A stretch of 64,000 nt of DNA from Devosia naphthalenivorans (GCF_003056355.1 NZ_PYVW01000002.1:1-64000); one strand, 5' to 3'; shown: positions 8,392 through 17,449, counted from the stretch's first letter. Notes: generated by a model from the sequence alone, not told the origin. Numbers and translations: made by a program.

Positions 8392-10194
8392 ATGACCGAA
8401 ACCGCTCAGAAGAGCCATAACCAGTTCGGCACGCTTCCCGTCTGGGATCTCAGCGACCTTTATCCCGCCAAGGACAGCCCGCAATTCAAGGCGGATATGG
8501 AAAAAGCCAAGGCGGACGCGGCCAAGTTCGAGGCCGACTACAAGGGCAAGCTGGTTGAACTGACTCGCGCCGGCCGGCTGGTGCAGGCCATCAAGGACAG
8601 CGAGAAGCTGGGCGACCTGACCGGCAAGATCGGTTCCTATTCGTTCCTGCAATATGCCCAGAAATCCACCGATCCCGATCGCGCCAAGTTCATGGGCGAC
8701 ACCAATGAGGCGCTGACCAATCTTTCCACTCGCGTGCTGTTTTTCGAGCTGGAGCTCAACCGCATCGAGGACGAGGACCTGGAAGCTGCATTCGCCGCCG
8801 ATCCGGAACTTGCGCGCTATCGCACCTGGTTTGCCGAACTGCGCAAGGCCAAGCCATACCAGCTCGACGACAAGCTGGAGGAGCTGTTCCACGACAAGTC
8901 CGTGACCGCCTATTCCGCGTGGAACCGGCTGTTCGACGAGACGCTCTCGAGCCTCGAATTCGAGGTGGATGGCGAAACGCTCAACATGGAAGCCACATTG
9001 CACCTGTTGAGCGAAAAGGACGAGAAGAAGCGCGAAAGCGCGTTCAAGGCGCTGGGCAAGACGCTCAAGGCCAATGGCCGGCTGTTTACCCACATCACCA
9101 ATGTGCTGGCCAAGGATAAGGAAATCTCCGATCGCTGGCGCGGCTACGAGGACATTGCCGATAGCCGCCATATGGCCAATTCGGTGGAGCGCGAAGTTGT
9201 CGACGCGCTGCAGAAGGCTGTCACCGATGCCTATCCGCGCCTCAGCCATCGCTATTACAGCATGAAGGCCAAGTGGTTCGGCAAGGACAAGCTCAACGCC
9301 TGGGACCGCAATGCGCCGCTGCCCACCAGCGACGAGCGCACCTGGGATTGGGACAGCGCCGTTTCGACCGTGATGGAGGCCTATGGGCAGTTCTCGCCCG
9401 AGTTGGCCGAGGTCGCGCGGCCCTTCTTCAACTCCGGCTGGATCGATGCGCCGGTCGGCGAGGGGAAGCTTTCGGGAGCCTTCGCGCATCCGACCGTGCC
9501 AAGCGCGCACCCATATCTGATGCTCAACTATATGGGTCGCTCGCGCGATATCATGACGCTGGCCCATGAATTGGGCCATGGCGTACATCAGCGGCTGGCG
9601 GCAGCGCAGGGGCCGATCCTGAGCAACACGCCCCTGACGCTGGCCGAGACTGCGTCGGTGTTCGGCGAAATGCTGACGTTCCGCTCGCTGCTCAACAAGA
9701 CCACCGATCCGCAGCAGCGCTTTGCCCTGCTTTCGAGCAAGGTGGAGGACATGCTCAATACCGTTGTCCGCCAGATTGCGTTCTATACCTTCGAGCGCCG
9801 GATCCATACCGCGCGGCGGCAGGGCGAGTTGCGGGCCGAGGAGATCAACCAGATCTGGCTCGACGTGCAGAAGGAATCGCTCGGCGATGCCATCATCCAG
9901 AATGAGGGTTACGAGACCTTCTGGGCCTATATCCCGCACTTCATCCATTCCCCCTTCTATGTCTATGCCTATGCCTTCGGGGACTGCCTTGTGAACTCCC
10001 TCTACGCACAGTATGAGAAGGCCAATGAGGGCTTTGCCGAGCGCTATTTCGAGCTGCTCAAGGCTGGCGGAAGCAAGCATCATTCCGAATTGCTGGCGCC
10101 GTTCGGGCTGGACGCCAAGGACCCGCAATTCTGGTCGCTCGGCTTGTCGATGATCGAAGGATTGATCGACGAGCTGGAAGCAACCTCGCCGTGA
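8392..10194 (+). CDS. pepF: Oligoendopeptidase F, M3 family metallopeptidase
   Basis: A 600-residue cytoplasmic zinc peptidase of the M3B group that trims oligopeptides. The zinc site HELGH is at residues 392-396, inside MTLAHELGHGVHQRLAA, with the third ligand region ETASVFGEM about 25 residues on. The N-terminal helical domain and the tail FYVYAYAFGDCLVNSLYAQY are typical of the PepF/M3 clade. Length is normal. The ATG follows GGAGG by seven bases. A long open frame on the opposite strand (8353-10275) is only its codon-usage shadow. Confidence 0.96.
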   Translation: MTETAQKSHNQFGTLPVWDLSDLYPAKDSPQFKADMEKAKADAAKFEADYKGKLVELTRAGRLVQAIKDSEKLGDLTGKIGSYSFLQYAQKSTDPDRAKFMGDTNEALTNLSTRVLFFELELNRIEDEDLEAAFAADPELARYRTWFAELRKAKPYQLDDKLEELFHDKSVTAYSAWNRLFDETLSSLEFEVDGETLNMEATLHLLSEKDEKKRESAFKALGKTLKANGRLFTHITNVLAKDKEISDRWRGYEDIADSRHMANSVEREVVDALQKAVTDAYPRLSHRYYSMKAKWFGKDKLNAWDRNAPLPTSDERTWDWDSAVSTVMEAYGQFSPELAEVARPFFNSGWIDAPVGEGKLSGAFAHPTVPSAHPYLMLNYMGRSRDIMTLAHELGHGVHQRLAAAQGPILSNTPLTLAETASVFGEMLTFRSLLNKTTDPQQRFALLSSKVEDMLNTVVRQIAFYTFERRIHTARRQGELRAEEINQIWLDVQKESLGDAIIQNEGYETFWAYIPHFIHSPFYVYAYAFGDCLVNSLYAQYEKANEGFAERYFELLKAGGSKHHSELLAPFGLDAKDPQFWSLGLSMIEGLIDELEATSP

Positions 10195-10245
10195 GGCAGA
10201 CTTTCGGCGACAAGACTTTGAGATCACTGGACTAACGAGGACGAC

Positions 10246-10413
10246 ATGGCCACCAAGCACCGCCCGGAACACCATTCCGAACTACAGGTAGAATCCCCGA
10301 TGGACTACGCGCAGCACGAGAGGACCTATAACGGGTTCATCACGGCTTTTAAGTGGACGGGTATCACCCTCGCCATCTCCCTCGTCATACTCTACTTCCT
10401 GGTCCAGCCCTAG
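10246..10413 (+). CDS. aa3-type cytochrome c oxidase subunit IV (small)
   Basis: A 55-residue protein, MATKHRPEHHSELQ at the N-terminus, then the family signature MDYAQHERTYNGFITAFKW (from residue 19) and one membrane helix to the end. This pattern is the bacterial aa3 oxidase subunit IV (PF07835), a single-helix accessory subunit of the proton-pumping cytochrome c oxidase. It is preceded by ACGAGGACGAC, a reasonable ribosome binding site. It lies 64 bases upstream of the transhydrogenase operon, a location I know from other Hyphomicrobiales, though the catalytic oxidase subunits are not in this window. Confidence 0.88.
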   Translation: MATKHRPEHHSELQVESPMDYAQHERTYNGFITAFKWTGITLAISLVILYFLVQP

Positions 10414-10477
10414 TTTCAGAGCTGATACAGGCGCGCGACCAGAGCCTGTCCGACTGACAGGCGGGCAGGAGACTTCC

Positions 10478-12013
10478 ATGAAAATAGCTGTTCTTCGCGA
10501 AGTTTTCGCAGGCGAAAACCGCGTTGCGGCTACGCCGGAAACTGTCGGCAAGCTCGCCGCGCTCGGAGCCACGGTTGCCGTGGAAGCGGGCGCCGGCGCC
10601 GGGTCGCGGATCATGGACGCCGATTATGCGGCGCAGGGCGCCAGCATCGTACCGGATGCACAAGCGGCGCTGGCGGGGGCGGAGATCGTGCTGACGGTTC
10701 GCCGGCCAAGCGCCGCGACGCTGAACGGTGTTGCGCCAGGAGCGCTGGTAATCGGCGCGCTCGACCCCTATGGCAACCAGGCAGATATCGCGGCGCTTGC
10801 TTCGGCGGGCGTCACGGCGATGGCCATGGAGTTCATGCCCCGCATCACCCGGGCGCAGGTGATGGATATCCTCTCTTCCCAGGCCAACCTTGCGGGCTAT
10901 CAGTCGGTTATCGAAGCCGCGGCCGAGTTCGGGCGTGCTTTCCCCATGATGATGACGGCGGCCGGGACAGTGCGGCCGGCCAAGGTTTTCGTGATGGGGG
11001 CAGGGGTTGCGGGTCTCCAAGCCATTGCCACTGCCAAGCGGTTGGGCGCGGTGGTATCGGCCACCGATGTTCGCCCTGCGGCCAAGGAGCAGGTGGAATC
11101 GCTGGGCGGCAAGTTCATCGCCGTCGAAGATGACGAGTTCAAGCAGGCCGAAACCGCCGGCGGCTATGCCAAGCAGATGAGCGCGGAATACCAGGCCAAG
11201 CAGGCCGAACTCACCGCGCAGCACATCGCCAAACAGGACATCGTGATTACCACGGCATTGATCCCCGGCCGCGCTGCGCCACGGCTGGTGACCCGCGCAA
11301 TGGCGGAATCAATGGCGCCCGGCTCGGTCATCGTCGATCTGGCAGCCGAGCGCGGCGGCAATGTCGAACTCACCCAGCCCGACGAGGTTGTGGAGCACAA
11401 CGGCGTCAGGATCGTCGGCTATACCAATATGCAGGGGCGGATCCCCACGACCGCCAGCCAGCTTTATGCGCGAAACCTTTTGGCATTCGTCATCACGCTG
11501 ATTGACGCCCAGAGCAAAGCCCTGACCGTCAACTGGGACGATGAACTCGTCAAAGCGGTCGTGCTGACGCGGGATGGCGCGGTGGTGCATCCGAGTTTCG
11601 CCGGAGCCGCCGTGGCCAGCCCGGTTGCTGCCGTGGCGGTTCCAGTGGCCAAGCCGCTGCGCAAGGCGACGGCGCGAAAAGCCCAGGCACCTGCAATGGC
11701 GGACACGCCAAAAAAGGCGGCCCCAGGCGTCGAGCAATCCGTGCCGTCAGCAGCAGAGCCGCCACCCACTCCAGCCAAGCGGGCCGCCACCAAGAAAGCG
11801 GCGGCAGTGATCAACGCAGCGGCGGCCGTGAAAACCGCGTCGGGTAGGCCCATTGGCGCCAAAGGCCCGGACGTGGCAGTTCCACCCAAGGTGCGGACGC
11901 GCCGTGCGATCAATCCCGCACTGCTGCCGGGTACGAGCAGCAGCGAGAAGTCCGCCGCTCCTTCGTCCAAAAGCGTGCCGCGCAAACCTGCAGCCCGCAA
12001 GGAAACCGAATAA
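10478..12013 (+). CDS. pntAA: NAD(P) transhydrogenase alpha-1 subunit, with a long basic tail
   Basis: This subunit binds NAD(H) in the proton-translocating transhydrogenase, which reduces NADP+ with NADH at the expense of the proton gradient. The core (about 1-370) shows KIAVLREVFAGENRVAATPE, the NAD-binding VFVMGAGVAGLQAIATAKRLGA, and the end of the dI domain near VKAVVLTRDGAVVHPSF. The rest, about 140 residues, is unusual: low-complexity Ala/Pro/Lys/Arg, resembling histone H1-type tails (for example ARKAQAPAMADTPKKAAPG). Stand-alone alpha-1 subunits such as that of Rhodospirillum rubrum are about 380 residues, so this one is about 130 residues longer. The ATG follows CAGGAG. The stop codon touches the ATG of the next gene. 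Confidence 0.95.
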   Translation: MKIAVLREVFAGENRVAATPETVGKLAALGATVAVEAGAGAGSRIMDADYAAQGASIVPDAQAALAGAEIVLTVRRPSAATLNGVAPGALVIGALDPYGNQADIAALASAGVTAMAMEFMPRITRAQVMDILSSQANLAGYQSVIEAAAEFGRAFPMMMTAAGTVRPAKVFVMGAGVAGLQAIATAKRLGAVVSATDVRPAAKEQVESLGGKFIAVEDDEFKQAETAGGYAKQMSAEYQAKQAELTAQHIAKQDIVITTALIPGRAAPRLVTRAMAESMAPGSVIVDLAAERGGNVELTQPDEVVEHNGVRIVGYTNMQGRIPTTASQLYARNLLAFVITLIDAQSKALTVNWDDELVKAVVLTRDGAVVHPSFAGAAVASPVAAVAVPVAKPLRKATARKAQAPAMADTPKKAAPGVEQSVPSAAEPPPTPAKRAATKKAAAVINAAAAVKTASGRPIGAKGPDVAVPPKVRTRRAINPALLPGTSSSEKSAAPSSKSVPRKPAARKETE

Positions 12014-12376
12014 ATGGAAACCACGGCAGAACAGACCGCCGACGTTTTGGCTGCAGCGGCGCACGCCGCCATCGGTGGGGCGATCGATCCATTTACGTTC
12101 AGGCTGGCGATTTTTGTGCTGGCGATCTTTGTGGGCTACTTCGTGGTCTGGTCGGTCACACCAGCGCTGCATACGCCCCTGATGAGCGTAACCAATGCGA
12201 TTTCCTCGGTGATCGTCGTCGGCGCGCTCCTGGCAGTCGGCGTGCACCTGACCACGGAATCCAGCTGGGTTTCGAAGATTTTCGGCTTCATTGCGCTTGT
12301 CCTTGCCAGCGTCAACATCTTCGGCGGGTTCCTCGTCACCCAGCGCATGCTGGCCATGTACAAGAAAAAGGGCTGA
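12014..12376 (+). CDS. pntAB: NAD(P) transhydrogenase alpha-2 (membrane) subunit
   Basis: A 120-residue integral membrane protein forming part of the proton channel (domain dII). Three hydrophobic helices are clear: [20 protein letters not shown], the region around [15 protein letters not shown], and [20 protein letters not shown]. The motif [20 protein letters not shown] is characteristic of the family. It begins directly after the pntAA stop, with AAGGAA inside the end of pntAA as ribosome binding site, and ends four bases before pntB, so the three genes are co-transcribed. Confidence 0.96.
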   Translation: METTAEQTADVLAAAAHAAIGGAIDPFTFRLAIFVLAIFVGYFVVWSVTPALHTPLMSVTNAISSVIVVGALLAVGVHLTTESSWVSKIFGFIALVLASVNIFGGFLVTQRMLAMYKKKG

Positions 12377-12380
12377 CCCG

Positions 12381-13787
12381 ATGATCTCTGCGGATTGGGC
12401 AGCGCTGCTTTATCTCGTCTCCGGTGTTCTGTTTATCCTGGCTTTGCGCGGACTTTCGAGCCCGCGTTCATCGCGCCAGGGCAACATGTTCGGCATGGTC
12501 GGCATGGGCATCGCCATTGTCACCACGCTACTGGTGGCCGCGCCATCGGATTGGATCAGCTGGGTGTTGATCGTTGGCGGCATCGGCCTTGGCGGGGGCA
12601 TCGGCGCCTACATGGCCCGCACCGTCAAGATGACCGACATGCCGCAACTGGTGGCCGCGTTCCACTCGCTGGTGGGTCTGGCGGCCGTGTTCGTTGCAGC
12701 AGCGGCGCTCTATGCGCCCGTCGCCTTTGGCATTGGCGAGCCCGGCGCCATCCATGCGCAAGCGCTCATTGAAATGAGCATAGGCACGGCGATCGGCGCC
12801 TTCACCTTCACCGGCTCGGTCATCGCCTTCGCCAAGCTCAACGGCAATATGAGCGGCAAGCCGATCATTCTTCCGGCGCGACACGCCATTCACATCGTGA
12901 TCGGCGTTGCTATCCTGGCACTTGTCTGGGCCTTCACTGTTTCGGCAGACCCCTGGCTGTTCTGGGCCATCACTGTGCTGGCGCTGGTGTTGGGTGGGCT
13001 GATGATCATCCCGATCGGAGGCGCGGACATGCCGGTCGTCGTATCCATGCTCAATTCCTATTCAGGCTGGGCGGCGGCGGGCATCGGGTTCACGCTGGGC
13101 AATACGGCGCTGATTATCACCGGTGCGCTGGTGGGCTCGTCCGGCGCGATCCTGAGCTACATCATGTGCAAGGCCATGAACCGCTCGTTCATTTCGGTGA
13201 TACTGGGCGGGTTCGGCGGCGACAGCGGCGCGGGTGCGGGTGCGGCTGAAGACGATCGCCCGGTCAAGCAGGGCGCGGCCGAGGACGCGGCGTTTCTCAT
13301 GAAGAATGCGGGCAAGGTCATCATCGTGCCGGGCTATGGCATGGCCGTGGCGCAGGCGCAGCACGCCCTGCGCGAAATGGCCGATCTGCTCAAGGCAGAG
13401 GGTGTTACGGTCAAATACGCCATCCATCCAGTGGCGGGACGGATGCCCGGCCATATGAACGTACTGCTTGCCGAAGCCAACGTGCCCTATGACGAGGTGT
13501 TCGAACTCGAGGACATCAATTCGGAATTCGCGCAGTCCGATGTGGCCTTCGTGATCGGCGCCAATGACGTCACCAACCCCTCGGCCAAGACCGACAAGAC
13601 CTCGCCGATCTATGGCATGCCAGTGCTCAACGTCGAAGACGCGGGCACGGTATTGTTCATCAAGCGCGGCATGGCTGCGGGCTATGCTGGGGTGCAGAAC
13701 GAGCTGTTCTTCCGCGACAACACCATGATGCTGTTCGGCGACGCCAAGAAGGTGACCGAGGAGATCGTCAAGGCACTGGGGCACTGA
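12381..13787 (+). CDS. pntB: NAD(P) transhydrogenase beta subunit
   Basis: A 468-residue protein with about nine membrane helices followed by the NADP(H)-binding domain dIII. The dIII signature VIIVPGYGMAVAQAQHAL is followed by VKYAIHPVAGRMPGHMNVLLAEA and FVIGANDVTNPSA. I chose the ATG at 12381, four bases after the pntAB stop; the frame is open upstream but only inside pntAB. A terminator follows at once. Together with pntAA and pntAB it gives the three-polypeptide enzyme typical of alphaproteobacteria. Confidence 0.97.
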   Translation: MISADWAALLYLVSGVLFILALRGLSSPRSSRQGNMFGMVGMGIAIVTTLLVAAPSDWISWVLIVGGIGLGGGIGAYMARTVKMTDMPQLVAAFHSLVGLAAVFVAAAALYAPVAFGIGEPGAIHAQALIEMSIGTAIGAFTFTGSVIAFAKLNGNMSGKPIILPARHAIHIVIGVAILALVWAFTVSADPWLFWAITVLALVLGGLMIIPIGGADMPVVVSMLNSYSGWAAAGIGFTLGNTALIITGALVGSSGAILSYIMCKAMNRSFISVILGGFGGDSGAGAGAAEDDRPVKQGAAEDAAFLMKNAGKVIIVPGYGMAVAQAQHALREMADLLKAEGVTVKYAIHPVAGRMPGHMNVLLAEANVPYDEVFELEDINSEFAQSDVAFVIGANDVTNPSAKTDKTSPIYGMPVLNVEDAGTVLFIKRGMAAGYAGVQNELFFRDNTMMLFGDAKKVTEEIVKALGH

Positions 13788-13814
13788 AGGCGCAGGGATT
13801 CGTTGCGCTTTTTT
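13787..13814 (+). terminator. Intrinsic terminator of the pnt operon
   Basis: AAGGCGCA and TGCGCTTT (one G-T pair) form a stem around a 9-base loop, followed by a run of T. It begins at the pntB stop codon. Confidence 0.8.
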
Positions 13815-13815
13815 G

Positions 13816-13870
13816 CCACGACCTCGTGGTTCGCCCTTCGACAGGCTCAGGAGGCTCACCATGAGGTCTG
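13816..13870. repeat. Family B repeat
   Basis: Holds CACGACCTCGTGGTTCG, CTTCGACAGGCTCAGGA and GCTCACCATGAGGTCT, the units of the commonest dispersed repeat in this window. Other copies lie near 19135, 22134, 26188, 28707, 35798 and 52394. Confidence 0.75.
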
Positions 13871-13879
13871 CTAGGATGA

Positions 13880-14086
13880 TTAGTAGTGCGGCGGCGGGGC
13901 TTCGGTGCTCGGGTCCGCGATATAGACGCCGGAGCGCACCTGTTCCTCGACGGTTTCGAGCTTGCGGCTCAGAACATCGATCTGGCGCCACTGCTCGGTG
14001 ATGGTGGCGTTGAGTTCCTCGATGGTCTGATCCTGGAAGGCGATGCGCGTTTCAAGCGCTTCGAGACGCTCGGCAAGATCGGTCAT
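13880..14086 (-). CDS. slyX: SlyX family protein
   Basis: A 68-residue protein with an almost continuous coiled coil (LAERLEALETRIAFQDQTIEELNATI) and the conserved SlyX tail ending in PPPHY. The biochemical role of SlyX is not established. The ATG follows GGGAG by seven bases. It stands alone, convergent with pntB. Confidence 0.9.
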   Translation of the reverse strand: MTDLAERLEALETRIAFQDQTIEELNATITEQWRQIDVLSRKLETVEEQVRSGVYIADPSTEAPPPHY

Positions 14087-14191
14087 TCATAGCTCCCGTA
14101 TTCTGCTCAGTCTCTTGGACATGCGTGCATTTAATGGGCATGGAAGGCAGAAACAAGCCGCATGGTTCCGGCCTTTGGACCGTACAGCGTC

Positions 14192-14235
14192 CTGAAAAGA
14201 AAAAGACCCCGTCGCCAACAAGCGCCAGGGTCTTT
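14192..14235 (-). terminator. Intrinsic terminator of the methyltransferase gene
   Basis: AAAGACCC (14202-14209) and GGGTCTTT (14228-14235) form an 8-bp stem with an 18-base loop. On the minus strand it is followed by a T-rich run, so it ends the transcript of the methyltransferase at 14346-15131. Confidence 0.7.
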
Positions 14236-14345
14236 CCTTGTTCCGGCGCAGCATGGAGGGACGCGCGCGCCGGTATTCCGGATAGATATGTCGAGCCCAG
14301 CGCTACGCAAGATCGATCGCGGATGCGTGATCGTTGACTAGCGCC

Positions 14346-15131
14346 TCACGCCACATTGCCGCAGATGGCGTTGGCCCGGGCCGTGGCGGTTACGGAGGCG
14401 TCTATATCGGCGCCCAGGTTGGTGCGGACCCGATCTTTGAGGTTTGGCACCGTGTCGGGAGCGGTGGCTTCAAGGGCGATCTTGATGCGGGGCGCCTTGA
14501 TGGCCGTTGTCCAATAATCTTCGAAATTGCTGAAGGAGCGGGTGACGGGGATATCGCGTGCATCGATCCGGGTCAGGCCCGCTTCGGTCCAGAGCCGCAT
14601 GAGTTCTGCGGCGTCGCCGGCCTGGGGACTTGGTGGTTCGGAGGGAGGCAAGCCAAGCTCCCGCATTGCCTGATGCAGCGGCTCATAGGGGAAGCCACCG
14701 TTAAGAAGATCCCAGCCATAGGCGGCGACGGTTCCGCCAGGACTAGTGACGCGCTTCATTTCAGCGATGCCCTTGGTGGGATCCGGCATGAAGTGGACAA
14801 CCAGGGCGGCGACGCTGATGTCGACGGAATGATCGTCCAGCGGCAGGGCCATGGCGTCGCCAACCTCGAACCGAATGATCTCGCCCAGGCCACGGGTCCG
14901 AGCGAAGTCGAGTTGGGATTCCGATGGGTCGATGCCCAGGATTGAAGCCGGTGCGCAGCGCTCGGCGATGAGTTGGGAGAATGCGCCGCTGCCGCAGCCG
15001 ACATCGATCCAGAGTTTTCCAGCAGCTGGGCGGACCCAATCGAGGAATATCTCGCCCACGCTGCGGCTCCAGATACCCATCATCTGCTCGTATCCGGCGC
15101 CGTCGCTGAACCGTACTGGCTGGTTGGTCAT
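14346..15131 (-). CDS. Class I SAM-dependent methyltransferase
   Basis: A 261-residue protein with the Rossmann methyltransferase fold. Motif I is WIDVGCGSGAFSQLIAER (about 41-58), motif II ILGIDPSESQLDFAR, and motif III-like VGDAMALPLDDHSVDISVAALVVHFM. This resembles UbiE/COQ5-like and Methyltransf_11 enzymes that act on small molecules, but the substrate cannot be told from the sequence. GGAGG lies shortly before the ATG. It is a single-gene unit with its own terminator and points away from the TspO-like gene. Confidence 0.85.
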   Translation of the reverse strand: MTNQPVRFSDGAGYEQMMGIWSRSVGEIFLDWVRPAAGKLWIDVGCGSGAFSQLIAERCAPASILGIDPSESQLDFARTRGLGEIIRFEVGDAMALPLDDHSVDISVAALVVHFMPDPTKGIAEMKRVTSPGGTVAAYGWDLLNGGFPYEPLHQAMRELGLPPSEPPSPQAGDAAELMRLWTEAGLTRIDARDIPVTRSFSNFEDYWTTAIKAPRIKIALEATAPDTVPNLKDRVRTNLGADIDASVTATARANAICGNVA

Positions 15132-15270
15132 GTGTGTTCCTCCCGCATGTGATCGGCAGCTTCAAGCGGCCGATAGGTGGAATGATCCCCAAGTCGTGAA
15201 TTGACGTTAACGGAACCCTTTGTCTGCTCGCGGACTTTCTTTTGCAAGTCTTACCAAGCGGGTGCCGAAA

Positions 15271-15831
15271 ATGGCGACCATCACTGCAGCTAATCAGAGT
15301 ACTCATTCCAAGTTCTTGCTCGATGCCAATCGGCAGGATGGGTTAGGTTTGCTGTTGAGCGCCGCGTTGCCGCTTGCCGCCTATGTGGTTTTTCATGGAT
15401 TTGCGGAGATGAACGGCGCCATGCCGTTGTTTTTTGCGCCCTTCGGCCTGCCCGGCTGGGCCGGTGCGATGCTTTACCTGATGGCACTGCCGCTGTTTGG
15501 TGTTGCCCGCTGGATGGTGGCCGAAAAGAGCGATGAAGGCCGCAACGCCGGATGGTGGCTGGTTGCGCTGATGGCTGGCACCATCGTCTTTCCTTTCGTT
15601 GTGGCACCCCTCGATTCCCTGATGCTCAGTATCATTTCGATGAGCATGCTGGTGGCGGCGCTTGGCGCTGGTGTTCGTACGGCGCGGGTGTCTCGGCTGG
15701 CTGGCCTCGTCATGCTGCCCGGACTGGCGTGGATGGGCCTTAGCGCCTTTGTTGGCTTGAGCTTTGTGGCCGGCTGGACGCCGCCGTTCGGGCTGACCAA
15801 TGCCAATGCGAACGTGAACCCCGCAGCCTAA
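15271..15831 (+). CDS. TspO/MBR-like membrane protein
   Basis: A 186-residue protein with about five hydrophobic helices, for example LLSAALPLAAYVVFHGF, GWWLVALMAGTIVFPFVV, MLSIISMSMLVAALGAG and LAWMGLSAFVGLSFVAGW. The motifs FGLPGWAGAMLYLMALPLFG and the C-terminal GLVMLPGLAWMGLSAFVGLSF resemble the TspO/MBR family of tetrapyrrole- and ligand-binding membrane proteins, but it has few of the tryptophans typical of that family, so this is a distant match. The ATG at 15271 has only a weak ribosome binding site; a TTG at 15220 in the same frame is an alternative. Confidence 0.5.
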   Translation: MATITAANQSTHSKFLLDANRQDGLGLLLSAALPLAAYVVFHGFAEMNGAMPLFFAPFGLPGWAGAMLYLMALPLFGVARWMVAEKSDEGRNAGWWLVALMAGTIVFPFVVAPLDSLMLSIISMSMLVAALGAGVRTARVSRLAGLVMLPGLAWMGLSAFVGLSFVAGWTPPFGLTNANANVNPAA

Positions 15832-15903
15832 GGCCGGTTACCTCCACGTGCGTTCTTGCGGTGAGCGTGCAACCGGGCCATGTCATGGCAAAGAGGATTT
15901 GCC

Positions 15904-16542
15904 ATGACCAAACAGCTCAAGATCGATGTCTTTACCGATGTGGTTTGCCCCTGGTGCATCGTGGGTTCGGCGCGGCTGGATAATGCCATCGCCGCCTTGC
16001 CCGAAGATATTGAGATCGTTATCGAAAATCACCCCTTCTACCTCGATCCTAACACCCCGGCCGAGGGCGTTGTGGTGGCTGATATGCTGCGCGAGAAGTA
16101 TGGCAAGGACCCGCGCGAGATGTGGGAGCGGGTGGAAAGCGAGGCGCTAAAGGCCGGGGTGGAACTGGACCTTTCCAAGCAGCCGCGCATGTTCCCGACC
16201 AAGAAAGCCCATACGATTACGCGGTTGGCCAAGCCTTTGGGCATTCAGCACGAACTGGCCAATGCCATTGCGAACGCCTATTTTCTTGAGCACCGTCAGA
16301 TATTTGACGACAATGTGCTGGCCGATATCGCGGTGGAATTCGGCTTTGATCGCGGCGATGCGCTCGATGCGATGAATGACGAGAATGAGTTGGCGATCAC
16401 CGAACAATTGGCGACCGATGCTGCGGCGCAAGGGATCAGGGGCGTGCCGTTCTTCATCTTCGGCGGGAAATATGCGCTGTCGGGGGCACAGACGGGGGAG
16501 GTGTTCGAGCGGGCGCTGGCGCAGACGCTCGACGAGCTTTAG
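15904..16542 (+). CDS. DsbA-family oxidoreductase, FrnE type
   Basis: A 212-residue cytoplasmic thioredoxin-fold protein. The active site CPWC is at residues 15-18 (VFTDVVCPWCIVG), and the cis-proline loop is GIRGVPFFIFGGKYALSGAQ near the C-terminus, which is the FrnE/polyketide-type DsbA signature. It has no signal peptide, so it acts in the cytoplasm; family members are linked to oxidative stress and disulfide exchange. AGAGGA precedes the ATG by a good distance. It is in the same direction as the hydrolase 30 bases downstream. Confidence 0.88.
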   Translation: MTKQLKIDVFTDVVCPWCIVGSARLDNAIAALPEDIEIVIENHPFYLDPNTPAEGVVVADMLREKYGKDPREMWERVESEALKAGVELDLSKQPRMFPTKKAHTITRLAKPLGIQHELANAIANAYFLEHRQIFDDNVLADIAVEFGFDRGDALDAMNDENELAITEQLATDAAAQGIRGVPFFIFGGKYALSGAQTGEVFERALAQTLDEL

Positions 16543-16572
16543 CTCGCTTTTTGCTTCTGAGTTGCGCTAGGC

Positions 16573-17433
16573 ATGCTTCGGTTTATCCTGCATGTTGCTT
16601 CCTCTTTTCTGAGGTTTTCTTCCGTGAAGCTCCTTGTCCGCATCGTTGTCGGCGTTCTTGCCGTGCTGGTCGTCGCCTATGCCGCAGTCGTCGGCTACAT
16701 GTATGTCAATCAGCGGGCGCTGCAGTACGAGGCGCAGGGCGAGGTTACCGCCTTGGCGGATACGGTACTGCCCGGCGCAGAGGCCGTGGCGATTCCCTCT
16801 GGCGATGGCGTGATCAATGGCTGGTACCAGGCGCCGCAGCCGGGCAAGCCGCTGGTCATCTACTACAAGGGCAATTCGGGCAGCTTCAGCGCCGAGCATG
16901 AGCGGTTCGAGCAGTTCGTTGCCGATGGCTACGGGTTCCTGTCGTTCGATTATCGCGGCTTTCCCATGTCGCCGGGATCGATCAGCCAGGACGGGATTTT
17001 GGAAGATGCGCTGGCGGCATTCGATTGGGCCGAGCAGAAGGGGTTCCCGATCATGATCTGGGGACGCTCGCTCGGGTCGGGGCCGTCCACCTATGTGGCC
17101 AGCCAGCGCGATGCAGAGGCGCTGCTGCTGGAGACGCCGTTCCTGTCGGCCTCGACGGTGGGCAGTGAGCGCTATCCCTATCTGCCGGTGGCGCTGGTGA
17201 TGCAGGACCAGTTCCCCGTCAACCAGTGGATCGTCGATGTGAGCGAACCGGTGCTTGTTGCGCATGGCACGGGGGACCGGACCATCGACGTGAGCAATGG
17301 CGAGCGGCTGTATGAGCTGGTGCCCAACAAGGACGAACTCTGGATCGAACCGGACGCGGACCATGGCGATCTGTGGGATCGGGGCATCTGGAGCCACGCC
17401 GTGCCATTCTTTGACCGGGCGCTGGCGCAATAG
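16573..17433 (+). CDS. Membrane-anchored alpha/beta hydrolase (ABHD13/BEM46-like)
   Basis: A 286-residue protein with an N-terminal membrane anchor (LVRIVVGVLAVLVVAYAAVVGYMYV). The hydrolase domain has GNSGSFS (oxyanion region), FDYRGFPMSPG, the nucleophile elbow GRSLGSG, the acid in HGTGDRTIDV, and the histidine in PDADHGDLWD. This set is that of the BEM46/ABHD13-type serine hydrolases; the substrate is unknown. A GTG at 16624 would still include the membrane anchor and has GAGG about 11 bases upstream, so the true start may be there. Confidence 0.8.
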   Translation: MLRFILHVASSFLRFSSVKLLVRIVVGVLAVLVVAYAAVVGYMYVNQRALQYEAQGEVTALADTVLPGAEAVAIPSGDGVINGWYQAPQPGKPLVIYYKGNSGSFSAEHERFEQFVADGYGFLSFDYRGFPMSPGSISQDGILEDALAAFDWAEQKGFPIMIWGRSLGSGPSTYVASQRDAEALLLETPFLSASTVGSERYPYLPVALVMQDQFPVNQWIVDVSEPVLVAHGTGDRTIDVSNGERLYELVPNKDELWIEPDADHGDLWDRGIWSHAVPFFDRALAQ

Positions 17434-17449
17434 CTCCAGGCTGAGGACC

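Noticed and set aside
8353..10275. 640-residue open frame on the minus strand
   Set aside because: It lies opposite pepF, which has every family motif. High GC leaves antisense frames open; its translation has no domain and runs of low complexity.
14125..14337. 70-residue open frame between slyX and the methyltransferase
   Set aside because: No ribosome binding site, and it is crossed by the methyltransferase terminator.
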